16,590 nucleotides of DNA from the NCBI GenBank assembly GCA_964482025.1, contig CAYZVN010000068.1:1-16590 (forward strand), given 5' to 3'. Within the stretch, counting starts at the first letter, position 1, and each line of letters begins with the position of its first letter. This stretch comes from UBA5868 sp964482025. Its GTDB lineage: Bacteria; Pseudomonadota; Gammaproteobacteria; Pseudomonadales; Cellvibrionaceae. A model generated the notes under the pieces. The model worked only from the letters and a program-made list of their open reading frames with translations, was not told the DNA's origin and ran no database searches. The translations under genes were made by a program, and so were the position numbers. Shown in pieces: positions 1 to 7,172 of the stretch.

Positions 1-1
1 C

Positions 2-532
2 CTACCATTGCGTAATAACCTCCAACAATCCTTGCTGCCCTGAATAATCCCGTGCGCTCGAATAACGCCAATGTACTGCTTCATCAACATAGCCACGCTT
101 GACGGGGTTTTGGTGAATATATTCGATCTTTTGCCGCATCATATCCTCACCTTGAATCAGTTCAGGGTGCACACCTTCTTGCCAAAGTTGATAGGCACGA
201 TCGCCTTTATGTGCTTTTTTATAAAACGCCAGTTGATCCAATATTTGCCTAACATTATTTTCAGCCAAATATTGAATCAGATTTTTCGCTGTCCATGATT
301 TTAGCCGTGCAATATCATGATCCAGTGCCTTGCTTTGCAGCACAAAGTGACAGTGGTTTTCGAGTAGCACCCAAGCGTAAACCTTGAGGCCGTCTTTGCT
401 AAAAAAACGCAGCGAATCGAGTAGGATATTAACCGTATCAGGACGTGTAAATACTGGGATCCAATGCAACACCGTTAAGGTAACGAAGTGCGCTTGCTGT
501 GGCTCGGTGATTTTATAGCGACTTCTGCCCAT
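2..532 (-). CDS. REP-associated tyrosine transposase (RAYT, IS200-like Y1 family)
   Basis: A 176-residue single-domain Y1 HUH endonuclease, complete from ATG to TAG; the usual size for this family is roughly 150-200 residues. The metal-binding HUH pair is H60-C61-H62 in 'ENHCHFVLQ'. The likely nucleophile is Y138 in 'IEYIHQNPVKRGYV', a signature of RAYT and transposase-17 proteins. RAYTs are known to cut and join single-stranded REP hairpins; they are usually domesticated single-copy genes rather than active insertion sequences. The context fits: two inverted REP palindromes lie directly upstream of its start (549-649), and a decayed copy of its own 3' end lies beyond them (656-713). Its coding DNA looks more AT-rich than rapA nearby, which is compatible with acquisition. 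The family call is firm; activity cannot be judged. Confidence 0.92.
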   Translation of the reverse strand: MGRSRYKITEPQQAHFVTLTVLHWIPVFTRPDTVNILLDSLRFFSKDGLKVYAWVLLENHCHFVLQSKALDHDIARLKSWTAKNLIQYLAENNVRQILDQLAFYKKAHKGDRAYQLWQEGVHPELIQGEDMMRQKIEYIHQNPVKRGYVDEAVHWRYSSARDYSGQQGLLEVITQW

Positions 533-548
533 TCGTTAGCTCCGTATG

Positions 549-574
549 CGTTCCCACGCGGGAGCGTGGGAACG
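549..574. repeat. REP palindrome, copy 1
   Basis: Perfect 11-bp arms CGTTCCCACGC (549-559) and GCGTGGGAACG (564-574) enclose a 4-base loop GGGA. The palindrome starts 17 bp upstream of the RAYT start codon. It is a hairpin-forming REP-type sequence of the 'GTTCCCACGC' class and presumably a substrate of the adjacent transposase. Confidence 0.85.
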
Positions 575-621
575 AGTATATTATCTAAAATCATTTGCGC
601 ACTCCGATGGAGCTATTCTCT

Positions 622-649
622 CGTTCCCACGCTCCCGCGTGGGAATGCG
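622..649. repeat. REP palindrome, copy 2 (inverted relative to copy 1)
   Basis: The arm CGTTCCCACGC (622-632), the loop TCCC and the arm GCGTGGGAATG (637-647) contain one mismatch in the stem. The reverse complement matches copy 1, including the flanks (GTACGCATTCCC here against GTATGCGTTCCC), with about two differences. The two copies face each other across a spacer of about 47 bp, which is the arrangement of a BIME-type pair. Confidence 0.85.
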
Positions 650-655
650 TACAGA

Positions 656-713
656 CCTACCATTGCGTACTAACCTCCAACAATTCTCGCTGCCCTGAAT
701 AATCCCGCGCACG
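656..713 (-). pseudogene. Remnant of a second RAYT copy (3' end only)
   Basis: Bases 656-707 repeat bases 1-52, the 3' end of the intact RAYT gene, in the same orientation with only about four differences. Read on the minus strand it encodes 'ARDYSGQRELLEVSTQW' and a TAG stop, against 'ARDYSGQQGLLEVITQW' in the intact gene. Similarity stops abruptly near 708, a few bases before the TGA of the neighbouring gene at 717-719. This looks like the leftover of a tandem RAYT-REP unit whose 5' part was deleted, or of a unit inserted at this gene end. Confidence 0.8.
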
Positions 714-716
714 CCA

Positions 717-1028
717 TCAGTCCGCACTGGAAATGCGGCGAATCAAACGGCCGTCCTCTTCAAAAATATCCAGTTGGAAGGGTTCTGCGCAGCCACGCAG
801 GAACGTCAGTAGTGCATCAATATCCGCCGAGGGGTATTGTGTGGCTTCGCCGCGCAGCAGATGAAAATCCTCACCGCTCGGCTCCAGCTGCAACCGGAGG
901 TTGCCATTCAAACATTCTAGGCTGTCGGTTAGGGCGGTGATTTGCCAGCCCTGATCACGCAGCCGAGTCGCCTGCGCAGTCAGGGGCAGGGGGGTTTCGT
1001 AGGTGGCAAAGACTTTGAGCATTTCCAT
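717..1028 (-). CDS. Small protein of unknown function, divergent from yebG
   Basis: I do not recognise this 103-residue protein. It is acidic, has no visible signal peptide or membrane segment, and its C-terminal half (FQLDIFEEDGRLIRRISSAD) looks like beta-strand followed by a charged tail. The frame stays open up to 1157, but that extension would run through the SOS box and antisense into yebG. The start is therefore placed at ATG 1028 (MEMLKVF); ATG 1022 is equally possible, and neither has a strong ribosome binding site. It shares a 78-bp divergent intergenic region with yebG, so LexA might control it too. A truncated RAYT copy abuts its stop codon. Being a real gene is supported by position and by protein-like composition only. 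Confidence 0.6.
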   Translation of the reverse strand: MEMLKVFATYETPLPLTAQATRLRDQGWQITALTDSLECLNGNLRLQLEPSGEDFHLLRGEATQYPSADIDALLTFLRGCAEPFQLDIFEEDGRLIRRISSAD

Positions 1029-1045
1029 GAGTGTGTTCTCGAAGG

Positions 1046-1074
1046 TTGACAGCGCCAGTTTAGCCCAATACTGT
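1046..1074 (+). promoter_or_regulatory. Sigma-70-type promoter of yebG
   Basis: A perfect -35 TTGACA (1046-1051), a 17-bp spacer and the -10 TACTGT (1069-1074) lie about 33 bp upstream of the yebG start. The -10 overlaps the LexA box, so LexA binding would block polymerase. This is sequence inference only. Confidence 0.65.
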
Positions 1075-1086
1075 ATGTAAATACAG
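1071..1086. promoter_or_regulatory. LexA (SOS) box
   Basis: CTGTATGTAAATACAG matches the gammaproteobacterial consensus CTG-N10-CAG with the full CTGT/ACAG half-sites, flanked by TA upstream. It overlaps the -10 of the yebG promoter and sits 20 bp before its ATG, the expected place for repression. It also lies 42 bp from the start of the divergent small gene. Confidence 0.92.
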
Positions 1087-1106
1087 TTTTGACTCGGAGG
1101 GTGTTT

Positions 1107-1400
1107 ATGGCAGTTATCGCGGTTTGGCAATGTGATCGAGACGGCAGTATGTTTCAAGATAAAAAAGAAGCGGAAGAATACGACAAAATGCTGGAGCTGG
1201 CAGAGAACATCAGCCAGTTACTTGACCAGCATGTTCCCGGTGGTAGTGCGGAGCATAACGAAGCTATAGGTTTATTTCTGGCCAAGCACCGCGAGCTGCT
1301 CGCACGTGCTTGTAAGGGTAAACCCGAATTGTTGGTGGAAGAGATTGCTCCGCCACAGGTGGACGACAATAAGGTCGCGCAGCTGGCGACTAAGGGTTGA
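1107..1400 (+). CDS. yebG: YebG family SOS-induced protein
   Basis: A 97-residue protein that follows the pattern of E. coli YebG (about 96 residues): it opens with MAVIAVWQCDRDG, then has the family's 'KKEAEEYDKML' block at about residues 20-30, an acidic helical middle ('HNEAIGLFLAKHRELL') and a variable tail. YebG is a DNA-damage-inducible protein of unclear biochemical role, known from the E. coli LexA regulon. The start at 1107 is chosen because the ribosome binding site CGGAGG (1095-1100) precedes it at good spacing; an upstream in-frame start at 1089 would bypass it. The SOS box and promoter immediately upstream strongly support both identity and LexA control. Confidence 0.9.
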   Translation: MAVIAVWQCDRDGSMFQDKKEAEEYDKMLELAENISQLLDQHVPGGSAEHNEAIGLFLAKHRELLARACKGKPELLVEEIAPPQVDDNKVAQLATKG

Positions 1401-1420
1401 TGCGCACCATGCGCGGATTC

Positions 1421-1470
1421 GCAGCAGGGACGCTGCTTACTTCCCAGCTTGCAGAGGTCTTCTGTAAGCT
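1421..1470. terminator. Hairpin pair downstream of yebG, possible terminator
   Basis: Two inverted repeats follow the yebG stop. One has a 5-bp stem GCAGC/GCTGC (1421-1425 and 1432-1436). The other has a 10-bp stem AGCTTGCAGA/TCTGTAAGCT (1446-1455 and 1461-1470) with one G-U pair and a 5-base loop. Neither has a good T-run, so factor-independent termination is uncertain. Confidence 0.4.
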
Positions 1471-1495
1471 CTAGCAGCTCATTTATACAACGCAA

Positions 1496-1518
1496 AAATG
1501 ACGAATTTCCCGTCATTT
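1496..1518. repeat. Inverted repeat upstream of rapA
   Basis: Perfect 8-bp arms AAATGACG (1496-1503) and CGTCATTT (1511-1518) flank a 7-base centre. It sits just upstream of a -10-like TACAAT (1543-1548) that could serve rapA; no convincing -35 accompanies it. It could be an operator or an RNA hairpin. Confidence 0.45.
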
Positions 1519-1589
1519 CATGGCGTTCCCGCCAAAAAAGCTTACAATGCCGCCGCTAAAATCGGCATCCGGTTTGTAGTACTAGGTCC

Positions 1590-1605
1590 ATCGGCACCCG
1601 CCGAT
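1590..1605. repeat. Short hairpin in the presumed rapA leader
   Basis: Perfect 6-bp arms ATCGGC and GCCGAT enclose the 4-base loop ACCC, 54 bp before the rapA start codon. It would fold readily in RNA. No known riboswitch architecture is recognised around it. Confidence 0.4.
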
Positions 1606-1659
1606 AGGCTGCTTCGCCGCGTGTCACAGTAAGGTTCAGCAAGAGAGAGTTAGTCGGTT

Positions 1660-4281
1660 ATGGCGGATGTCGCGATTGGTCAGCGTTGGGTGGTGGATGC
1701 AGAGCCGGAGTTAGGGCTCGGCATAGTGGTGGGGGTGGATACGCGAGTGCTCACGCTGATGTTTCCCCTGGCGGATTGCGAACGTATGTACGCTCGTGAG
1801 AAGGCACCTTTGACTCGCATTGCCTTTGAGGTCGGCGATCATGTTCACGTTGCCGACGGCCGCGCTGGCACAATCACAGCGGTTCACGAGCAAGATGGCC
1901 TGAGGTTCTACGATATAGGCAACGGCCAGCTGGTTCCGGAAGTGTCGCTGGCCAGTGAAATCAAAATGAATCAGCCGCTGTTGCGCTTGCAGACGGGGCA
2001 GTTGGACGCCGCCAAATGGTTCGCGTTTCGCCGCCAACTGGATCGCGCTATGGCGCGCACCTGGCAGTCACAACTCGGCGGTTTGCTCGGCGTGCGCGCC
2101 AATCTGATTCCCCACCAGTTGTACGTCGCCCGCAGCGCTTGCGACCGGGAAAATGTACGGGTGTTGTTGGCCGACGAAGTCGGCCTGGGCAAAACCCTGG
2201 AGGCGGGCATGATTCTCACTCGCCTGTTGCGCTTTGAGCGCGCTCAGCGGGTGTTGGTGCTGGTGCCGGATGCCCTGCAGGTTCAGTGGTTAGTGGAGTT
2301 GATTCGCCGCTTCAATCTGCGCCCCGACCTCTATGCGGGCGAGGAGCACGATTTCAGTCTCGGGCAAATTCACCTTATCCCCCATTCCGCCATGACAGCG
2401 GACTCTCGTCTAGCCCAGTCGCTGACGGAGTTCGATATGGCCATAGTCGACGAAGCCCATCATTTGCAGCCGGGTTCGGAATCCTTCGGCTTACTCCGGG
2501 AATTGTCTCAGCACTGCCGCCATTTGGTGCTGCTCTCCGCAACCCCTGAACAGCTCGGCGTAGAAAGCCACTTCGCGCGCTTGCAATTGCTCGATCCCGC
2601 CAAGTTCGAGTCCCTCGAATCCTTCCTCGCGCAGGAGGAGACCTACGGCGAACTCAACCGTCAGATTCGCGCGCTGCCCGCCGGCCGCGAGCAGTTGATT
2701 GCCGACTATCAACTCGACCCTTCTCTTGATGGTCCACAGCTGGTGGATCGCCTGCTCGATTGTCACGGCATCGGGCGCGTGATGTTCCGCAACACCCGCG
2801 CCTCGGTACACGGCTTTCCAGAGCGCAAGGCAGTGCCCCATTTGCTGCAAGAGGACTCCTGGGAGGCAAAATTTGAATGGTTGGCGGACTTTGCCCGCAA
2901 AAACCCCGGTAAAAAGATTTTGGTGATTTGTCATGCGGTAGAGAAAGTCCGCGATTGCGAAGCGCACCTCTGGCAAAAACACGGCATTCACGTGGCGCTC
3001 TTCCACGAGGATATGGATCTCATAGAGCGCGACAGTGCCGCCGCCTATTTTGCCGATCTGGAGCGCGGCTGCCCGTTGCTGCTGTGCTCCGAAATTGGCA
3101 GTGAGGGGCGCAACTTCCAGTTCAGCCATCATCTGGTGTGTCTCGATTTGCCCGATCATCCAGATGTGTTGGAGCAGCGGATTGGCCGCTTGGACCGCAT
3201 CGGCCAACAACAGACCGTGCATGTGCATGTCCCTTTCGCGGAGGGCTCGGCCGACGGCGAAAAGTTTGTCTGGTATCACGAAATATTGCAGTGCATTGAT
3301 CGGCAGAGCCCAGCCGCCGGTGCTGTACACGATCAATACTGGCCGCAACTGTTGCAGGGTGAGGATGTGCGGGAGCAAGCCCATCAGGCACTCCGGCAGT
3401 TGGAGACGCAAATTCAACAGGGGCGGGACGCTTTGTTGGAGATGAACAGTTGCCGTCAGCCCCAAGCGGATGAGCTGGTCGCGGCTATTGCGGAGTTCGA
3501 GGGGGAAACACCCTTGGCATTAGTGGAGCAGGCAAGCGAGCTCTTCAATTTCCACTTTGAAGAAACCCAAGGGGGCGCTTATTCGCTGATTCCCGCCGAC
3601 AATATGCTGATTCCATCGCTGCCGGGCATTCCCCTGGACGGCGTGGAAGTGACCTTCGATCGCGCCGTCGCCAATGCCCGCGAAGACGTACTCTTCCTCT
3701 CTTGGGACTCACCCTTTATCACCGGCCTGTGGGAAATCCTGCACCACTCCGATCTGGGTTCCGCATCCGTGGCCTTTTTGCCGAGCAGACAGCTGCCGCC
3801 GGGTAAATGCCTGCTGGAAACCTGTTTCGACTTGTTGATCCAATCGCCACAGGCTACCGCCTGTCTGCCTTTTTTGACCGATTTGTCTGTGCGCACGCTG
3901 GTGCTGGATATGGGCGAAAAAGATTTATCGGACGCGCTGCCAGAAGTGTCCTTTGAGAAATCCCTCGCGCCGGTGGAGAAAAAGCTTGCGCGCAAAATTA
4001 TCCAGTCGCGTAAAGAGGTATTGACGCAGTGGTATCACAAGGCAGAGAAATTTGCCGACGCTAAGCGTGCGCACTTGATGCAACAAGCTGCGGGCAGAGT
4101 GGAAGCCTATTTCGCGACGGAAATTGAACGTCTGGAGGATTTGGCTCGCCGCAATCCCAATGTCGACCCGGCTGAAGTAGCGGCGCTGCACAGCCACCGC
4201 GAAAAAATATTGCACGCCCTGCAAAACCAAGTGCAAGTGCAACTTTCTGCGATCCGCTTAGTGGTCACCACCGCGCCTTAA
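1660..4281 (+). CDS. rapA: RapA (HepA) RNA polymerase-associated Swi2/Snf2 ATPase, compact form
   Basis: An 873-residue Swi2/Snf2 ATPase that binds RNA polymerase and promotes its recycling after transcription. The N-terminal Tudor-like region opens with GQRWVVDAEPELGLGIV, very close to E. coli RapA. Helicase motifs are intact: Walker A DEVGLGKT (172-179), DEAH (264-267), SAT (293-295), motif V SEGRNFQ (481-487) and motif VI EQRIGRLDRIGQ (505-516). The C-terminal region keeps RapA-typical stretches such as MLIPSLPGIPLDGVEVTFDR and ends 'IRLVVTTAP', like E. coli '...LIVVTHQ'. E. coli RapA is 968 residues; the shortfall is concentrated between the RecA-like lobes, after GFPERK (about residue 390). 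The start follows a weak GAGAG site. It is monocistronic and converges on the next gene. Confidence 0.96.
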   Translation: MADVAIGQRWVVDAEPELGLGIVVGVDTRVLTLMFPLADCERMYAREKAPLTRIAFEVGDHVHVADGRAGTITAVHEQDGLRFYDIGNGQLVPEVSLASEIKMNQPLLRLQTGQLDAAKWFAFRRQLDRAMARTWQSQLGGLLGVRANLIPHQLYVARSACDRENVRVLLADEVGLGKTLEAGMILTRLLRFERAQRVLVLVPDALQVQWLVELIRRFNLRPDLYAGEEHDFSLGQIHLIPHSAMTADSRLAQSLTEFDMAIVDEAHHLQPGSESFGLLRELSQHCRHLVLLSATPEQLGVESHFARLQLLDPAKFESLESFLAQEETYGELNRQIRALPAGREQLIADYQLDPSLDGPQLVDRLLDCHGIGRVMFRNTRASVHGFPERKAVPHLLQEDSWEAKFEWLADFARKNPGKKILVICHAVEKVRDCEAHLWQKHGIHVALFHEDMDLIERDSAAAYFADLERGCPLLLCSEIGSEGRNFQFSHHLVCLDLPDHPDVLEQRIGRLDRIGQQQTVHVHVPFAEGSADGEKFVWYHEILQCIDRQSPAAGAVHDQYWPQLLQGEDVREQAHQALRQLETQIQQGRDALLEMNSCRQPQADELVAAIAEFEGETPLALVEQASELFNFHFEETQGGAYSLIPADNMLIPSLPGIPLDGVEVTFDRAVANAREDVLFLSWDSPFITGLWEILHHSDLGSASVAFLPSRQLPPGKCLLETCFDLLIQSPQATACLPFLTDLSVRTLVLDMGEKDLSDALPEVSFEKSLAPVEKKLARKIIQSRKEVLTQWYHKAEKFADAKRAHLMQQAAGRVEAYFATEIERLEDLARRNPNVDPAEVAALHSHREKILHALQNQVQVQLSAIRLVVTTAP

Positions 4282-4295
4282 ACCCCTTCCCCAGT

Positions 4296-4322
4296 CCCGC
4301 CAATGGTCGCATCCTTGGCGGG
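4296..4322. terminator. Inverted repeat between convergent genes, possible terminator
   Basis: Arms CCCGCCAA (4296-4303) and TTGGCGGG (4315-4322) flank an 11-base loop in the 44-bp gap between the stops of rapA and the convergent gene. A bidirectional terminator is expected here, but no T-run follows on either strand. Confidence 0.45.
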
Positions 4323-4325
4323 GCG

Positions 4326-5270
4326 CTATTCAAGAATCTCAAAGCCGCCATCGTAACGCTGCAAAAACTGCTGCAGATAAAACGCATTTTGTTCCGCGCT
4401 GATCAGCGGGTTATGCAGTACGACTAATTTGCGTTTTTTACTTTGCAATTCCGGGCGCACATAAAAGAAATGCTGACTAAAGAGGCTGTCAATGGAGCCA
4501 TCGGCGAGGGCTATGTCGACACCTTTTTTTAACCGTTTCGCAAGTTCGGGCTTGTTCGCGTTGACGTACAAATAAAACGGCAATGGATAGAAAACACTGA
4601 TTTCACGGTTGAGCACCAGCCCCGGAAAAGCGATTTTGCGGGTGGTTAACGCTGTGTGCGCATCGAGCATGCTCAGGGTGATGTAATCGAAACGGCGGTG
4701 CACCAACATGGGAAACAGCGCTTCAAAGGTTTGTGCTTCCATCACTTTGATCTGGTTGTTGACGAGGATTTCGGCATCAATCCAGGGCCCCATGCCTGCG
4801 ACCAGCTGTTTAAAGTCTTCCATAGTGTCTAGGTTATCCAGCTGTGCTTTGGTCTCTTCAGTGGTGATCAGGTTGCGCAATCCCAGCATGCCGTTCAGCA
4901 CGGGAAACTCCACCGCAATGACTTTTGACTGGTCGACATAATGGCCGCGCCAATGCGGCGAGAATAATAAATCGATGTGCATACCTTTTTCGGCTTCCAA
5001 TTTCGACCGATTGGCCGACATGGATTCCGTGAAGTACTGCAGTTCGAAAGCACCGTATTCGGAGGTGGTTTTTTCCAGGGTCAGTTTCAGAACATCCGTC
5101 AGATACAGGCGCAGCAGAGGCGTGTAGCCCTGATTGTAATGGCGGATCACCGTCGGCTCCGCGTGTGCGAGAGCGCTGTAGCAGCACATCAGCACAAGCC
5201 AGAAAAAAACAGACCCGCAAAAGAGGAGTGAATGCGCCATGAAAACATCGATTCGGTTGGTAATACGCAT
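4326..5270 (-). CDS. Orphan periplasmic substrate-binding-like protein (type 2 fold)
   Basis: A secreted protein of 314 residues if started at ATG 5270; a GTG at 5288 is in frame, and an ATG at 5240 would leave a signal peptide without basic residues. The signal peptide has an arginine-bearing start, a long hydrophobic core (SVFFWLVLMCC) and a probable cut after ALAHA (residue 37). The rest resembles the SBP_bac_3-like type 2 periplasmic binding proteins: an early 'TPLLRLYLTDVLKLTLEKT' helix, a hinge-like central region, and a late 'PFYLYVNANKPELAKRLKKGVDIAL' segment typical of the family. No ABC permease or ATPase gene is nearby. It lies divergently from a histidine kinase across 298 bp, so a sensing role for that kinase is plausible but unproven. 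The ligand is unknown. Confidence 0.75.
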   Translation of the reverse strand: MRITNRIDVFMAHSLLFCGSVFFWLVLMCCYSALAHAEPTVIRHYNQGYTPLLRLYLTDVLKLTLEKTTSEYGAFELQYFTESMSANRSKLEAEKGMHIDLLFSPHWRGHYVDQSKVIAVEFPVLNGMLGLRNLITTEETKAQLDNLDTMEDFKQLVAGMGPWIDAEILVNNQIKVMEAQTFEALFPMLVHRRFDYITLSMLDAHTALTTRKIAFPGLVLNREISVFYPLPFYLYVNANKPELAKRLKKGVDIALADGSIDSLFSQHFFYVRPELQSKKRKLVVLHNPLISAEQNAFYLQQFLQRYDGGFEILE

Positions 5271-5447
5271 CTTATGACTATAGATCACAACCGCTTATTC
5301 AGGAGAATTGCGCCGTGTGGATGAGTTAGGAATCGCGGTTTTCTCGGCGCGTTAGCCTAACTGGTAATAACAATTCGCGAAATGTCGGTGGAAAGTTATA
5401 GGGCAGCGACATTCATCGATTACCTGTTGCAAAAAGCAGATTTGCGG

Positions 5448-5477
5448 TTGGGCGAAGCGAAAACCCGCGACTATAGT
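5448..5477 (+). promoter_or_regulatory. Candidate promoter of the histidine kinase operon
   Basis: A -10 TATAGT (5472-5477) is preceded by TTGGGC (5448-5453) at 18 bp, about 90 bp upstream of the kinase start. The match is moderate, and no operator is evident. The rest of the 298-bp divergent region (5271-5568) holds nothing else I can name. Confidence 0.35.
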
Positions 5478-5568
5478 GAAACAACATATCCCACGAATAC
5501 GAGCTTCCTTAATAGGGAAAATCGGTGGAGCATTAGCGTATTTGTGTTTTAAGAAGGGTAGGGAAGGC

Positions 5569-7146
5569 ATGACCAACACATTGCGCCGCTGGCGCAAACA
5601 CCGATTGCAGCGTTATCTCGCTGTAGTGGTATTTCTATCGATCGCGCTTCCCGCTGCCGTCAGTGGCGGCTTTCTTATTTGGCAAAACTATCAGCGCACA
5701 CTAGAACAGGACAGTGTACAAGCGGCCAATAACTATATGGATCTGCTGCAAGCGGGAATGTCGATTCCTTTATGGAACGTATCGCCCGAGCTTGGCCAGC
5801 CTTTATTGGAGAGCGTGGGGGTGGATGTTGCGGTGGTATCGATACGGGTGCTGACAGAAACCGGCGAGCCGTTTTTGCACTATCAGCGCGAGAGTGACAG
5901 TGCCCTCACGTCCGATAACATAGTGTTGCAGCGCAAGGTCCTGTACCACCAGGAGACCGTAGGCCGGGTTGAAATGGCGTACAGCTTAGCCGCGGCGCAG
6001 GCGCGCGCCGCGGCGGAAACGCGGTTGCTGGCCATTACCATCGCCGTGCAACTGGTGGTGTCGTTGCTGACGCTCTCCTGGGTATTGCATCGCAAAATAT
6101 TATCGCCTTTGCAAAAGCTCAGTGCGGCGGCCGTCGGTATTGCTAAAGGGGATTTAAAGACCACCATACCGACCTTGGCCAATGATGAATTCGGCGAGCT
6201 GTCACAACAGTTAGAAATCATGCGCAGCGAACTCGACACTCAGGTTTCCCAGCTGGAGGAGCGTGTCGATCGGCGCACTTTGGAGTTGCGGGTCGTCAAC
6301 GAAACTCTCCAGGGTACACTCGATCGCTTGCAGCAGACTCAACACGATTTAGTGCAATCGGAAAAGTTGGCCGCGCTCGGTTCGCTGGTTGCCGGCGTTG
6401 CCCACGAACTCAATACACCCATCGGTAACGGCCTCACCGTGACCACCAGCATGTGCGACAGTTGCGAAAATATAAAGCGAGAGATGACCGATGGGCTGAC
6501 CCGTGGAGCACTCGAGCGCTTCTTGCGCGATATGGATGAAGGCTCACAGTTAGTGAACCGCAATTTGGAAAAAGCCTCCGAGCTGGTCCGCAGCTTTAAA
6601 CAAGTGGCGATGGATCGCACCAGCGCGCAGCGACGGCAGTTTTCGCTCTCGGCTATTTTGGCCGAAACCCGCCTCACGTTATCCCCGGCTTTTAAGCGCA
6701 CACCTTATCTCGTTGAAATTCAAGTGGTGGAAGATGTGACCTTAGATAGCTACCCCGGCCCCCTTGGGCAGGTGGTGACGAACTTATTAAATAACGCTTT
6801 GGTGCACGCATTTGACGGTAAGCGCGCTGGCACAGTGATTATGCGCGCGGAAAAAAAACACGATCGAGTGGAGCTGACGGTTGAGGACGATGGAGTGGGT
6901 ATTCTGGAAGAGCACCAGAAGCGAATTTTCGATCCATTTTTTACCACCAAACTCGGCGCCGGGGGCAGTGGTTTGGGTATGCACATAGTGCACAACATAG
7001 TGACAGGCATTTTGGGGGGAGAGATACGCCTTTGGTCACAGGTGGGTAAAGGCACGCGCTTTATGTTAACGCTGCCGCTATCTGCTCCACAGGAAGACGA
7101 CGATTCCGTCGCGGATCGTGCTGTCAACTTAGTGGCGGCAGGGTGA
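5569..7146 (+). CDS. Membrane sensor histidine kinase (HAMP-HisKA-HATPase)
   Basis: A 525-residue kinase. TM1 lies at about 18-37. A short periplasmic domain (about 40-150) contains the 'IPLWNV' motif common in this kinase type. TM2 lies at about 152-174, HAMP at about 175-225, and a coiled coil follows to about 265. The H-box is 'GVAHELNTPIGN' with phospho-acceptor H279. ATPase boxes are complete: N-box 'NLLNNAL' (405-411), G1 'DDGVGI' (440-445), F-box 'FDPFFTTK' (454-461) and G2 'GGSGLGM' (465-471). The frame is open from 5476, but ATG 5569 is preferred because purine-rich AAGAAGGGTAGGGAAGG precedes it and TM1 then sits close to the N-terminus. It is followed 26 bp later by a response regulator, its probable phosphotransfer partner. 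There is no receiver domain in the kinase itself. Confidence 0.92.
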   Translation: MTNTLRRWRKHRLQRYLAVVVFLSIALPAAVSGGFLIWQNYQRTLEQDSVQAANNYMDLLQAGMSIPLWNVSPELGQPLLESVGVDVAVVSIRVLTETGEPFLHYQRESDSALTSDNIVLQRKVLYHQETVGRVEMAYSLAAAQARAAAETRLLAITIAVQLVVSLLTLSWVLHRKILSPLQKLSAAAVGIAKGDLKTTIPTLANDEFGELSQQLEIMRSELDTQVSQLEERVDRRTLELRVVNETLQGTLDRLQQTQHDLVQSEKLAALGSLVAGVAHELNTPIGNGLTVTTSMCDSCENIKREMTDGLTRGALERFLRDMDEGSQLVNRNLEKASELVRSFKQVAMDRTSAQRRQFSLSAILAETRLTLSPAFKRTPYLVEIQVVEDVTLDSYPGPLGQVVTNLLNNALVHAFDGKRAGTVIMRAEKKHDRVELTVEDDGVGILEEHQKRIFDPFFTTKLGAGGSGLGMHIVHNIVTGILGGEIRLWSQVGKGTRFMLTLPLSAPQEDDDSVADRAVNLVAAG

Positions 7147-7172
7147 AAACGGCAGTTAAGTAGGTATCCCTC

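Noticed and set aside
488..673. 61-residue plus-strand frame across the REP pair
   Set aside because: It is a spurious translation of the REP palindromes.
1029..1157. N-terminal extension of the unknown minus-strand gene
   Set aside because: It would cross the LexA box and run antisense through the start of yebG; internal starts at 1028 or 1022 are more likely.
1421..1605. CRISPR-like or tandem repeat array among the intergenic hairpins
   Set aside because: The hairpins differ in sequence and spacing; there is no repeated unit.
2491..3465. 324-residue minus-strand frame inside rapA
   Set aside because: It lies entirely antisense to conserved RapA helicase motifs and has no recognisable domain.
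5476..5568. N-terminal extension of the histidine kinase
   Set aside because: It starts within the candidate promoter, has no ribosome binding site, and would add about 31 residues before an already well-placed first TM.
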